Part shown: positions 12,481 to 24,784 of the stretch, piece by piece
How the letters are laid out: each line of letters starts with the position of its first letter
Numbering within the stretch: position 1 is the first letter of the stretch
Origin: Annona cherimola
Taxonomy: Eukaryota; Streptophyta; Magnoliopsida; Magnoliales; Annonaceae
NCBI GenBank assembly: GCA_030490835.1
Contig: CM059975.1
Span: 34,876,133 to 34,940,132 of the forward strand
DNA: 64,000 nucleotides
Reading direction: 5' to 3'
Program-made: the position numbers and the translations under genes
Notes under the pieces: generated by a model
What the model was told of the DNA's origin: nothing
Database searches by the model: none
The model's input: only the letters and a program-made list of their open reading frames with translations

Positions 12481-13156
12481 GGTCAGAAAAATTTGAATGT
12501 TGGCGCATTTAATATGCACCACCTACCTCCTAACATTCGAAATTACTTCTCTATTATATAAAGCAAAACAAATGAAGTGAAGGAAGTCAGACAAAATCAT
12601 TTATTGACCTCTCACCTTCCTACTTACAAGCCATTAAGAGTTTGTTAAGTGCTCAAAAGGTCACTCCAAGCGCTAAAGTTCCTCATCAATCTCAAACTCT
12701 ACAAGTTTTTCCCATGCTGAAACTGTATGTACACAATTTGTAAAGTGTAGAATTCTTTCTTAAATTCTTTCTCTTGTTGTTCTATTTAACTAGGTATAAG
12801 TAAAAATAAGTAGTGTACGGTTGGAGTGTAACACACCATCTATTTGTAGTGTGATTGTAAAGGCCCATTAGAGCTAGAATCTAGGAGAGAGCAAGGGCTT
12901 TAATTGTAATTTTGTGGATATAGTGGAACCCAAGACACAAGGTTGTGCTTTTCGGATAGTGAAGCAAGGAGGGTTGTCCCGAATCACTATAATTTCTTGT
13001 GTTTGCTATTATTATTTTGCTTGCTCTTCTATTCTCCATGTTTTCATTCGAGGAGATTTATTTCACAAGGGGTTAAGCTTAATATACTAAAAATTTTTTA
13101 AAAGAACTCAATTCATCCATTCTCTCTTTAGTTTTGCTACAAACTTGGGACCAACA

Positions 13157-14904
13157 GTTTTGAGTAATAAAAATCAAATAGAGAATAAGGCATATCAAGA
13201 TGAACGAAAGCAAATTCGAAAGTAGCCATACCTTGAAGAGACATGCGATGAAAGCAATGAGAAAGAAGAAACGATAAACCTATTTGAAGAAACTAAGAAA
13301 GAAAAGTAATGCATATCATTAGAATTATACAAGCCATTGTTTATTTTTCACAAAGAGTAGTAGAACAACAGCTGAATCCCGATGAATTGGATGTTGATAA
13401 CCATGTAATTAGAAAAAAATTCTTATTTTATTTTTGATTTTTATTTAGTTATTAATAGCATTTATATGACAAGTAGCTATAACAAAATGATACTGCAAAA
13501 TACTTGCTAAATATCACACACAACAATAATCTAAGCTTTTGTGAAGAGAGATATAAGAGTGCAAGATGTGATGCAACGAAGATTGGAGAAAGATCCACAC
13601 GAACTTGCATTTGAAAGATTGAAAATTAGTTGACATAACTTCAACTAGTTGGCCTGAATATGTTAAACTTAGCACTACTCGAGAAGCAACCCAATGTATT
13701 TCTTAATAGAGGTTTAGTTTTTCTATATATATATATATTTTATTTTTAAAATTTTAATATTTTTTATTTGGAATTTCAAGTGTTGTTTTGCAGAAACTTA
13801 TTTGAGAGAAATGTAACTCAAAAGCGAGACAAATTGATAGGAAAAATAATTTACACTCACTGAAAATACTTGTTTAGATCTTATTTAATTTGGATATTAT
13901 ATTGATATTTTAATAGGGGACTGATATGTTGTCCTCAACATTGAGGATAATATTATTTCTAAGTGTAAAAATATCAGTCATTGCATTTTGATTATAATTA
14001 AAAATAGTACTCATTCGAGCTAAATTTTAATTAATTTTACATTTCCACATTAACATAAGTCAAGTTTTAACTCCGTACTAACTCTATTGTGAATCTTTGA
14101 ATGTGAATACCACCGAGTAATGAAAATGTAAATGGGTCAAAATTTTATAAATTCATTGAATTTTTATATCACACCGAAGATTTTTAGGAGTAAAAAATGA
14201 AATTGATGCTTAACTATATATGTTAAATCGTGCACTTTTGCAAGTGTTTATCGAGTTAATTTATTTTTGTTATTCTTCATTACTTGAGGAGATTTGTATG
14301 CATGAAAAAACTTTTCTTCTACTATCCTAGAATAAGTCTTTTTGATTTATTGAAACAAAATCCCAATCCACACATGAGAAAGAAGATCATATGTTTCTTT
14401 AATGTGGGCTTTGAGTTATATTTTTGTGTGAACTACTTTTTGTTCTTCACTTTAAGCTTTAACTTCATTTCTTTCTTTACCTTGATAGCCCATTTTTTAA
14501 ATGAATCATATTTGAATATGTCTTTGTAGTTGAAAAGTTTAATAGGAATTAAGGTGTTTAAATAATTGGGCTTTATTAGATATTTTCGAAATTTTCTTAT
14601 ATATTCTAAAATATGGTAAGGGAATTAAGCTGGACTTGGTGAAGTAAAATAAATCAAAAGCAATAGCAGATTTTGAAAAGACAGAAAAAAGTGCAAGGGT
14701 TATGCATAAGAAAGTTGAAATACACATGTAATATGATATGAAAGTTGACAGTTCGAACATGAATTTTATTACTTTTATTTGAGCTTAATGATTTTGAACC
14801 TAACATTTTAACCTATGAAAAACTTCTTGATTGTTCAAATGTGGGTGCTACATTAGTGGAGATAGAAAGAAAAGATTTACTCATGAGATAAAAGAATTAA
14901 GAGC
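13157..14904 (+). mobile_element. Decayed Athila-like 3' internal remnant
   Basis: Landmarks match, in order, the post-integrase region of the intact Athila copy. GAGAAGCAACCC near 13681 corresponds to GGGAGGCAACCC near 49235. CATTGAGGATAATATTATTTC near 13940 corresponds to CATTGAGGACAATGTCAACT near 49461. CTAAAATATGGTAAGGGAA near 14607 followed by GGACTTGGT corresponds to CTGAAATATGGTGAGGGAA near 50139 followed by GGACTTGGT. No coding frame survives. Assignment is by eye over short blocks. Confidence 0.55.
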
Positions 14905-15246
14905 TTTTTATTTCAAATAAGTATGGTCGAAAACTAATTAGATCGAAAGATCAAAGCATTGAGAACTGATTGTGGACGCGAGTATTTGTCTGAGCAATTC
15001 AAAAGTTTTTGTGATGAAAAAGAGATAGTCTGACAACTGACCATTCCTGGAACTCTGAAATAAAATAGTGTTGCCGAGAGAAGGATCAGGACCCTACTTG
15101 ATATGGTTAGGTCCATGATGGCGTAGACAAATATTCCAATATCTTATTGGGGAGATGTGTTGATGACAGCTGCACACATACTTAACCTTGTACCCTCCAA
15201 TTCAGTTACTTCTACTCCTTATGAATGTGGACAGGTTGAAAGCATG

Positions 15247-18200
15247 TGTGGCGCCCCAAACCGAGACGTCACTTCTTTACCTCAAGACCTTATTGATTAG
15301 TAAATGTGAATTAGGATTGTTACCCTGATCACGGACGGATTCTTAATTAGATCTCGTCCAAAAAAAATTTTGATTCGTTTCTTTATCCATCCTCGTTTCT
15401 TTTCTTTGTATCGCACTTCATTCGTCTTGTAAGCAATGATACACTTGTAATTTCGTTGCACATAGCATTTTAACATACTATATGGTTTCGTTATAACTTT
15501 TTCATAAATTGTCCCCAGGTGGTCGTCATCAATTGTACATATCATTCATAAAATTTTCATCTTGTTTTCTTACATCCTTAGTTTTAACAACCAAGCCAAA
15601 CTAGCACTATATAAAATTCATTCATAATTGAATACTAAGCACTTATACTTGCATACATACATTATCGTATCTTAAAAATTCCAATCATACCGTCCGATAC
15701 ACATAACTAATCATTTAGTACACACATGAATACTATCTCATACCTTTCCTCAAATACATCATGCTCTCCACCTCTTGAGCTCCCCTAAACCTGTTTGAGA
15801 TTTGTGAAAATAAAACGTGAGTGATGAACTCAGTAAACAAGTATTTTGCATTTTCATATAAATGCATTTCTCTCTGTTCGGTAGAAGACACTTATCAAGA
15901 ATCAACTACCAACAGGAGGAAACCTTTCTTTTAAAGCCTTCATAAAACTTTGCATTTAAATCCTTCATAAAATCTTTCATTTAGGTTATTCATGACAACT
16001 ATTCATATAAACCATTCTTGAAAACCATTACTATTAACCATTCATATAAACTTTTCTATAAGAGGACAAATGTATGTCCTAAATTATCTTCACATAAACC
16101 TATATTCGTGAGGACAATCTTATGTCCTAAATCATTTGCATATAAATCTTGTTATATAAGGACAATTATATGTCCTGAAATAATTTCTTATAAATCTATT
16201 TCAATACAACGCATATGCATATATAAAAAGTGTCCTAAAATAGATGAGTAAACATTATTTTCCGTTGACCTTATTATATTCTGAAATATCATTAAATAAA
16301 CATTACTCCATGTGGACATCATCATGTCCAAAACATATTCTCATGTCCCCATTTTGGGATTTTCAAAACAAATGATATGCATGTACGTTTCTAACCCTCT
16401 GTTATGTGACATTTACCAAGTGATCATCCTTCCATAGGAAAGAAACCATTCATGTAACTACACCGCTAGCTAAGCGGTTGTCCATGATCCTACTCCCATT
16501 TCAGGGAGGGCGCTACCGGCCTCTTGCCTTCCCTTAGCGACTTGGCCACAGGTAGAGGTTGGCCTTGGTATGCAACTGTCTCGGTTTGCAACCGCCTCCA
16601 CCATGGACCTAGTACGTGATCCTTATGCACACCTATGTGTATTCTCATCGTCATGCTATTATGATTTCATAAGATCAACACAATTCTAAATCCATGTGAT
16701 TTTTCAAATAAAAACTTGATATCATGATCCATTGCAGTCCTCAGACTTAGTCCATCTCAAGTTGAGAACTGGATATAATTATTTTTCAAAGATAAAACAT
16801 TTTCATAAACTGTCGTCAAATAATAATGTTAGAATGAACACCCTTGAAGAATTTTAAAAACATGTTAATAAATCAATTTTACGAAATATTTATAATACTT
16901 GAGAAAATATCATTTTCAAGAATATTTCTTGTTTATTGATAAACCATTTTAGAATCATCTTGTAAATCGATTTCGAAACATTTCAGTAACTGAAAAGAAT
17001 AGACTTTTCTTGTAAATATTTTTATTCCCTTTTCTGGGGTTTTTTATGAACAAATGATAGACAAACACATCTGCTTCCATTTTATTAGCATTATATGCCT
17101 CGTCCACATACCATTCTTACCACATTGATGTAGAAAAGCATTTGCACTATCTTTTGAATTTCAAAATAGTCATCAAATCATTTTATAACATCAAGTATTG
17201 AGTGGGTCATTCTTAAAACTCTTTTAGAAAGAAACACATGAGTACAAGACATTTTTCCAAAGTATTTCGGTCTTCAAAGAAACTGAAAGTATTTTGATAA
17301 TTTATTTCAAAGCATCTATATAAATCATTTTAAAACATTTATTAGTCATTTCAAATGCCCTATTTATTTACAAATGTCATTATATGAAAAATCGTGTAAT
17401 TTTTCTCAAAATCCTTTAGGAATAGAATTCTCAATGTTTGTTTCTAATATCATCTTAGAAAAGAATTAAAAACTCTTTCATCATAAATGCTTTTGAAATA
17501 GCATTTCTAGGAACTGACTTATCCAGAAACCATCTTCAAGCATGTCATTAATACGGAGTAAAATCATACATTCAAAATTTGGGCATGCTTAAAACGAAGC
17601 AACCCTAAAACTTTTCATCAAAGTCATATTTTCAAGTATGAAATTTGCTTGCTCTGCAAGCAAAACTTAAAATCAAGAATACATGTACTTGAAACAAAAT
17701 CAACATTCATGAAGGTTCATTTACTTACCTTGTAAGCAATCCTGAAACATCTTACTATTACAAGTTCAAATCATTTCAACATCTAATAACAAAATAGCAT
17801 TTGGAAATGCTATCTCAAACATCATTATAAAGCATTTGTAATCATTTCAACTTTCCAAATGAAATCAATATTTTCAAAAGATTGCTTGCTTACCTGAGTT
17901 GATCCTTTGTGCTTTCCATCCCTCATTTTTTCCTTCAACTCACATATACGTGTCACATGGGTTTAATCCCATATGGCCCGTAACATGCTAACTTTAAATC
18001 ATTCTTTCCTTGACATTAGCACTTGTATTTCCCTATAACCACATATCCATACAAATTTAATACATGAATTGTTTCTTTCCTTTTATACTTATATTTTGTG
18101 TAGGAATTCCTTGAAATTATTCAAGATATCCTTCCATATCTCTTAACATGCTAATCTTCTATCAAAACTTGGTTTAAAATGTTCATCCACATTTCTTATT

Positions 18201-20974
18201 TAGCCATACATACCCTTTTTAATAATCATTAATATTCACTTTCCTTAATGGTGACATATTACGTACTTATCTTTATAAATATAGCAATTGCTCATTTATT
18301 TTATTAAATACCCAAATCCAAGGTATTTATTCACTTAAATTTTCAAGAGACTTGCTTATATTCAACTCTTTGAATTTACATTCAACTTTTTAACAACCAC
18401 ATACGTATACAACTTAGTGATTATTTATTGCTTCATTTAATCCCTATGTTAAGAGTTTTAAACTTATGAAATTATTAAAATAGCTTATTTACAACCTTTA
18501 ATAAACCAAGTTCACTCTAAATTTTTGAAAAGGTAATCCATTTCAATTTAGCCACATATACATACATGGTTGTCATATATTACTCCTACCCTTTCATTTC
18601 TTTGTATGTATATATAAAAGAATTATCAACCAATAATTCTTATAATCATCTTAAGGGTTTGTATAGAATTTATAGCAAGATAAATTCAATCAAAATTTCT
18701 GGAATTTATCCCCTTTTACAAAATAGCCCTATATAATCTCATATTTCTAAATTTCATTTATGCAACTTGCACATTAACAATACATACATAAGGTGCTATC
18801 TATCAACCATTCTTATAATCATTTGAAGAGCTTGTTTATGATTTATAATACCCTAAATTCACAAAAAATTTCTGAAACTTAAATATAACAGAAATTTGAA
18901 TCTATACATAATTTGGGCATCCACTTGAAGGTATACCCATATATGATATATTCTTAATTCATTAACCCTTGTGCTAGTAATTCATCATATAACAGTTGTT
19001 TAATTATTGAATTAAACTAAAATAACAGAAATTTCTCCCTTCCATAACCAGATTACACGTCCCATAAAATAACAGAAATTCATGTTCTTCATATGTAGGT
19101 TGGACGTCCAATTATCATGGCATAAATATTTTTTTTCCTCCATGTACTGCTGGACGTTAATTGGGCATGAATATTTTTTTTCCTTCATATACCTGCTTGA
19201 CGTAAATGGAGCAGGGAACAAATAAAATAAAGCTTAGCAATCATACCTGAAATTGGACGTCCCTGCTGCCCCTTTGCATTTTCCATTTTTTTTTCTTCTT
19301 CTTAGCACGTTAAACCCTTCTCCATTGTTGCCCATTACCTATTTATAAGGAGCTAACGCTGCCCCTCTTTATGCCACCGGTTTTCATCTAATGTGCTGCC
19401 ATTAAATTGACCGTCCATCCTCTCTTTCCATGGCCAAATCTGTACTGTCCATATAGATGCTTGCTGCCCAAGTTTCCATGCTCCTACGGACTACCTAGCT
19501 ACCCTAAATTCCACCCTATAGCTACTGGAAAAATTATTTTATACAATTATTTAATTGTTGCAATAGAATGGACGTCCATGCTGTCCACTATATTTAATTG
19601 CTGCCTACATTTTCCACCGTTGAAAAATCTTCCTATTTAATTCCCCAACTGTGGACGTCCCTAGGTAGCTGCATTTCCATGTAAATTTTTGCATTTTTTT
19701 ATTTAATAATAATGGACCAAAATTCATACACAGCTGTCCACATTTGCACGTCCATTTGGCTTCATATTTTGGCATTTTATGCCATAGAATTCCACCTTAA
19801 TTTATGGCCATTTATTTACCCTAATTGCATAGGTAATTTAGATACATATTTATCATTAAAAAAAAATCAAGAATCCAATGCATTTCACCATGGGCGTTCC
19901 ACCATGTGCCACATATGCACCTGGTTGTAATTAGTCAATATTTGCATTAATTTTAGTTGACTTTAATTGCTTCAATTTAATCCAAATGCATACTACAATG
20001 ACATGTGTCCATAGTTGGTGCAAATGTCAACATTTGCTTTAATGCAATTTCACCTTTAGTATCCATAAGTCAAATACCTTAATTACATCTCATCATTAAT
20101 AGTTAATTATAATTAACACATCATTTAGGATTTTCTAGCAAAGTTTAGCATAATCCCATCCATTCCTAATTTAGAGTACCTTAGCTTAGTCATATAAAAA
20201 TCTCATCTCAAAAACATGAATACATGCTAAGATATTAGCAAAATGATTTAATTCATAAAATATCATATAATCTTAGTCGATTAACCCTTTTCCCTTCATA
20301 ATTTTTATGATCCAAACCATCCATAAGATTAAACCCATAATTATACGCTAGTCTTTCAAATTTCACCATAATTTGCCTTATAGGCGATAAGTTATGAATT
20401 TTCTAGCATTTTTCAACTTAACTCATTAATTATTATCATAATTTTCATAAATCAAATTATGAAAAATCAAAATAATTATTCATAATATATTTATAGTTTC
20501 CAATTATCATTAAGCCACTTTAATCCCATTAACCCATATTGGCTTATAACGATTAATTTAATCGTCATTTATAATTATTAGTCCTAATTGTGATAAATTC
20601 TCAAAATAAAAAAATCATTCAAAATCTAATTAAATCATTCATGAATCATAGTTATATGCCTAATGTATACACGTAAGCCCTTCATAGATTAAGGTATCAT
20701 ACCATCTTAGGCTATCTCTTAAATTTTCAAGTCATTCTACCTTATGAATCTTAAAATATAAATATATCAAATATTAAATCAATAATTAAAATGATAAATA
20801 GCATTAATTGCACTTCCCACATAAGCATTTTTTTCATCCTTCAGTGTGCGTAATTATCATAATAATCTTAGAAAATTAACTTTAATCACCTTGTTTGAAT
20901 TAATTTTTCTAATTCTATCTTGATACCAGCTTTAAACTACATTTGCTAGGTTCTAAAATAGGTAGAGTTTTACA
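15247..20974 (-). mobile_element. 5.7-kb solo LTR (Del/Tekay-like family), inserted in copia integrase
   Basis: Read on the minus strand it starts TGTAAAACTC and ends GGGGCGCCACA. Flanking bases are GCATG (15242-15246) and GCCTG (20975-20979), a 5-bp target duplication with one change. Removing the insert rejoins the copia frame around ...GK/PDLSNL. Its 3' end, read on the minus strand (GTGATCAGGG.AACAATCCT and GGGGCGCCACA), matches the end of the 4.3-kb plus-strand element at 59490-59566. The GC-rich block at 16430-16620 matches, inverted, 58560-58800. It has no gag or pol. Such long LTRs occur in Del/Tekay and some Tat lineages; the lineage is an inference. Confidence 0.82.
16063..16236. 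repeat. 48-bp tandem repeats with AGGACA...TGTCCT dyads
   Basis: AGGACA-N6-TGTCCT occurs at 16063-16080, 16111-16128 and 16159-16176, exactly 48 bp apart, with ATAAA(C/T)CT-like sequence between. A half unit ending TGTCCT is at 16231-16236 and a variant GTGGACATCATCATGTCC near 16313. Confidence 0.85.
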
Positions 20975-23900
20975 GCCTGATTTGAGCAACCTATGACCAT
21001 GAGGGTCAATGAACTTTATCCACAATCTCTCTCATAAATATGACAAATTAGGCTCGAGAGAAAAGAAATGCATCTTCATTAGATACTGTGAACATTCTAA
21101 AGGGTACGTGTTCATAGGCAAGCATAAGGATGGAAGTGTAACTGAGATTGAATCATGAGATGCCACATTTTTAAAGAATGACTTTTTAAGTCAGAGTAAA
21201 ATTAACAGGGATGCTTCTCTCTATGAGATGGAAGATCCTAAAGAAAATTGGTTCTCCCAGTCTAACAGTTAAAGAAACCGTAGTCATAAATCAACATCTT
21301 GAGCTGAGTGGGAGCAATGAACCCGAAGAACAACATCTTCGAAGGAGCACCTGTAAAAGTGTCTCACGTCGTTGCTTTGCAATTGAGGAGAAAACTCTTA
21401 TTCTTGAGTCTTAAGATAATGACGATGAGCCCGAGGATACCTTCATGATGGTTATTTCTTAAGACGATGAAGAACCTAGGTCAACTCATGAAGCTCTCTT
21501 AGGCCTGACTAAGGAAAACTGAAAACAAGCAATGGAAAAAGAGTTAGAATCTATGAGGACCAATCAGGTTCGGGACTTGGTTGATCTTCCATCTGGATGC
21601 AAAGCGATTGGGAACAACCGAGTTATCAAGATTAAACGCGAAGCGGATGGATAGCTTGAAAGATACAAAGCTCGCTTAATAGCTAAAGGATATACTCAGC
21701 AAGAGGGCATAGATTATGAAAAAAAATTTCTCCTCAGTTTTAAGGTTTACTTTGTTCGCTTCATTCTTGCGATTGGTGAAAGCTTGGATTTAGAACTTCA
21801 CCAAATGGATGTTAAAACAGCTTTTCTCAATAGAGAATTAGATGAAGAGACCTACATGGAACAACCTGTAGCTTTCATAAAGGAAGACTAACAGCGCAAA
21901 GTTTGCAAGCTCTAGTGTTCAGTCTATGGGCTCAAACAGTCATCCAAATAGTGGTACCTGAGATTCCATCGAGTCATAATATTTTATGGGTTTACGATAA
22001 TCAATGAAGACCACTGTGTCTTTATAAAACAATCCAAGGGCGATTTTGTAGTCCTATCCCTCTATATTGATGACATTCTACCCGCAGGAAGTGATCTTGC
22101 ATTTCTTGTCACCGTTAAAGAATGGTTGTCCTCCAATTTTTAGATGAAGAACATGGGTGAAGTAGATTACATACTTAGAGTAAGAATCGAAAGAGATCAT
22201 TTAAAAAGATTTCTTAGTCTTCCTAAGAAAAGTATATAAACAAAGTTCTTAAACGATTTAACATGTAGAGCTACAAACCCATGGACAACCCTATTGCAAG
22301 AGGCAAGTTATTGAGCCTTGAAATGTGTCCGAAGACTCTAGCTCAAAAGAGAGAAATGAAAAATGTTCCTTATAACAGTGCAGTTGGAAGCTTAATGTAT
22401 GTTATGATGTGTACTCGCCCTGACATTTGCTATGTTGTTGGTCTTGTAAGTCGATATCAGTTAAATCCTAGATGAGCACATTGGCTAGTTGTCAGGATGA
22501 TTTTTAGATATCTTAGAGGCACTGCAGACTACTCGATTTGCTTTTAAGGACATGATTTGCGCTTAGTGGGATACTCAGATGCTGACTGAAGTGGAGACCT
22601 AGATGAGCAAAAATCAACATCAGACTATACTTTCTTGCTGAATAATGGCGTCTTCTCCTGGAGCAACAAGAAATAAACTTATGTAGCTTTATCAACTATG
22701 GAGGCTGAATTTGTTGCATATTCAGTAGCGGTGCAAGAAGGTTCTTGCATCATTTGGGAGTTACAAAGAACATAGCTAGACCTGTAAACATACACTATGA
22801 TGGTCAGGTGACTATTGCATATATGAAAGATCTCAAATATCATTGTAGAACCAAGCACATTAATGTCAAGTATAACTTTGTAAGAGATATCATAGCACAA
22901 AAGAAAGTGATTCCAACGTACATATCAATATGCCAAATGCTTGTTGATCCACTCACAAAATTGATACCTAGAGATATGTTTTTATCACAAGTAAACCTTT
23001 AGGATTATGCAGATTACGATGTATATATTGAAAACCTATAATTCATTTTAAGACATTTATATAATATTTGTTATTTAAAAATGTTAGCATGGATAAAATA
23101 ATTAAATATGAAGTGAGCAATCAAAAGTATGTTGACAAGGTTAGAGGTTGGCCCTCTCGGATGGGCAATCATCTCTAATGTTCTGAGAACATGTAGAGAT
23201 GAGACAACTTAAGTTGAATGAATGCTCTATGTGAGCATAAAACTCATGATATTTGTCACCGCGATGAAAGAATCAAGATGAGGTTATATTAGATTTTGAC
23301 TGCAATGGGAGCCCCACGTCCCATTAGACCTTATTTTAAGCACTTAGTTGGCGCCTGAAAGTGGTGAGCACTTTGAAAATTCAGTTTAGGTGCCTGACAG
23401 CAATCGAACTAAGGCTTGTATGGTGTCAAAGAGTTAATAACATTCGCTCGTTATTGGTAAGGAGTACCTCCACCATAGCACGTGTTTCATACCACATGTG
23501 CTTAGTGACCTATAAGGTAAGTGAGTAGAGTTCCTTTTTTCTACAAGATAATCCCTATCTCCTCATTATGAGAGCTCTTGAAGTAACAAGTACTTCATTT
23601 TTATGCCCTATGTGACTTTCGACCATATTTTGAAATCCCAGTCTAAGGTTGGTACTTTAGCATGTCGCTTATAAGTCCTTAGTGATATGACTTTGCGGGA
23701 CATGTTTAGGAAAACAGTTAGTCTATGATCAAGGGATATAGGTGCGTGAGGAAGACTATTTTACCTCACATTACTTACTTGTATTCACTGGTCGACTAGT
23801 TATGTCCATTCATGTGATTGAGTCACGTGCTCTGACATAATTGTGATTATAATGCAATAAGAAGAAAAGTCAAGTGTAGCCTTCATGAAGGATTAGGTAT

Positions 23901-24096
23901 ACTTGAACTGATGTACCAAAAATGTGTGGGGCATAACAAGAAATCATGGGTTGTAGCTACTATATATTCCTAACAGGTGCATAGGATTAATCTCCCAAAA
24001 TTGCAGGTCATATTCGCTGGTCACACGACCTATTTGCCTGTATGAACTGTTATAAAGGGAGAATGGTAGAGCAGCCCAGCATGTGTGAGTAGGAGA

Positions 24097-24544
24097 TGTT
24101 AGAGTTGTATGCCCATTTGGGCTCCTCATAGGGTAATCCTATCCAAAAAGATAAGCTCCCAACTTAAACTAAAATAATTATCATTATGAGAGAGTTGTCC
24201 TTTAGGATAATTGATTGAGAGAAACCTCGAGAGATTTTCTAGGACTCTCCATTCCTCCTATTATAAAAGAGGGAACCGGAATCCCCTTTGAAACACATGA
24301 AATCCCGTTGCTCCCGTTCCCGAATACTATAGGCACTTAGGTGATGAAAACGTGATTGGTTTCCATTCTGTGATTCCAATCCGGCTAGATGAGTAAGCAA
24401 GGTGGTGTAAAGCTTGAGGCGCAGCATCGATCTGGCTTCTGCAAATTAATCCCGACATAATCTCCTAAAAAGTAGACCACCCTATGAATTTATTGGGTTG
24501 ATTTCATCGTACGGATTATAAAACCTCACAAGTATTGTATAACA
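24097..24544 (+). mobile_element. 3' LTR of the split copia element
   Basis: It starts TGTTAGAGTTGTATGCCC directly after the purine tract GTAGGAGA and ends GTATAACA, giving TGTTA...TAACA terminal inverted repeats. A TATAAAAG box is at 24262-24269. The length, 448 bp, suits copia. Confidence 0.7.
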
Positions 24545-24731
24545 TGATATCTAATATTATAAATCAAGTCCATTCACATTGGAGAAAATAAGCTCCACCT
24601 ATCCTTAAGGGGGAACAAGCTTCCATCTACTTTTTAAGAAAATAATAAGTTCCCACCTATATTTACGAGAGACTAAACTCCCATCGTTATTTTTTTATGG
24701 GAGCCATTTGCTCTTATTTTGCACAGGGCAT

Positions 24732-24784
24732 GATTTGAACCATTGTGGGCTATGAATGCCACTCCCCTCGACCAACTAGACTAA
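24732..24784 (-). other. tRNA-like A box/B box (SINE head or pseudo-tRNA)
   Basis: On the minus strand TAGTCTAGTTGGTCGAGG (24783-24766) fits the pol III A box and tRNA D-arm. GGTTCAAATC (24741-24732) fits the B box/T arm, about 25 bases further on. The rest does not fold into an intact tRNA that I can see, so this is a tRNA-derived repeat or pseudo-tRNA. No SINE tail was recognised. Confidence 0.45.

Larger units (their letters stand above)
8415..13156 (+). mobile_element. Family X solo LTR, copy B (interrupted by copy A and a MITE)
   Basis: The right end GGGACCAACA at 13156 matches the ends of three other copies in this window. The body resumes at 11332 with ATAGCAAATCAAGCACAATC, which aligns with the start of copy C at 39109 (GGCAAATTAAGCACAATC). 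It then has the CGACTT unit array (11730-12480), a TATA-like TATATAAAG near 12554, and the shared tail CTAGAGCTAGAATCTAG followed by CAATTCATCC. The left end lies just upstream of 8456; the best start is TGTTTTTGG at about 8432. Copy A sits near the 5' end of B. I could not find a convincing target duplication for B, so its left boundary is approximate. No coding capacity. Confidence 0.6.
14905..24544 (+). mobile_element. Decayed Ty1/copia element split by a 5.7-kb solo LTR
   Basis: The integrase core is at 14905-15246 (KIKALRTDCGREYLSEQFKS, then the segment ISYWGDVLMTAAHILNLVPS). It continues after the insertion at 20980 with PDLSNL and SHKYGKLGSRGKKCIFI. RT is at about 21540-22240 (GNNRVIKIKREADG, YKARLIAKGYTQQEGIDYE, ELHQMDVKTAFLN and the catalytic YIDD at 22065). 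RNase H and the C-terminus run about 22340-23002 (NSAVGSLMYVMMCTRPDICY, DADWSGDLDEQKST, STMEAEFVAYS, then after a frameshift TKHINVKYNFVRDI and ADPLTK-like VDPLTKL). Many stops and frameshifts show it is dead. A purine tract at 24088-24096 precedes a 3' LTR. Gag and the 5' LTR are missing. Confidence 0.88.

Noticed and set aside
16018..16251. 77-codon frame with repeated Cys-Pro motifs
   Set aside because: Translation of the 48-bp tandem repeat inside a solo LTR, not a protein family.
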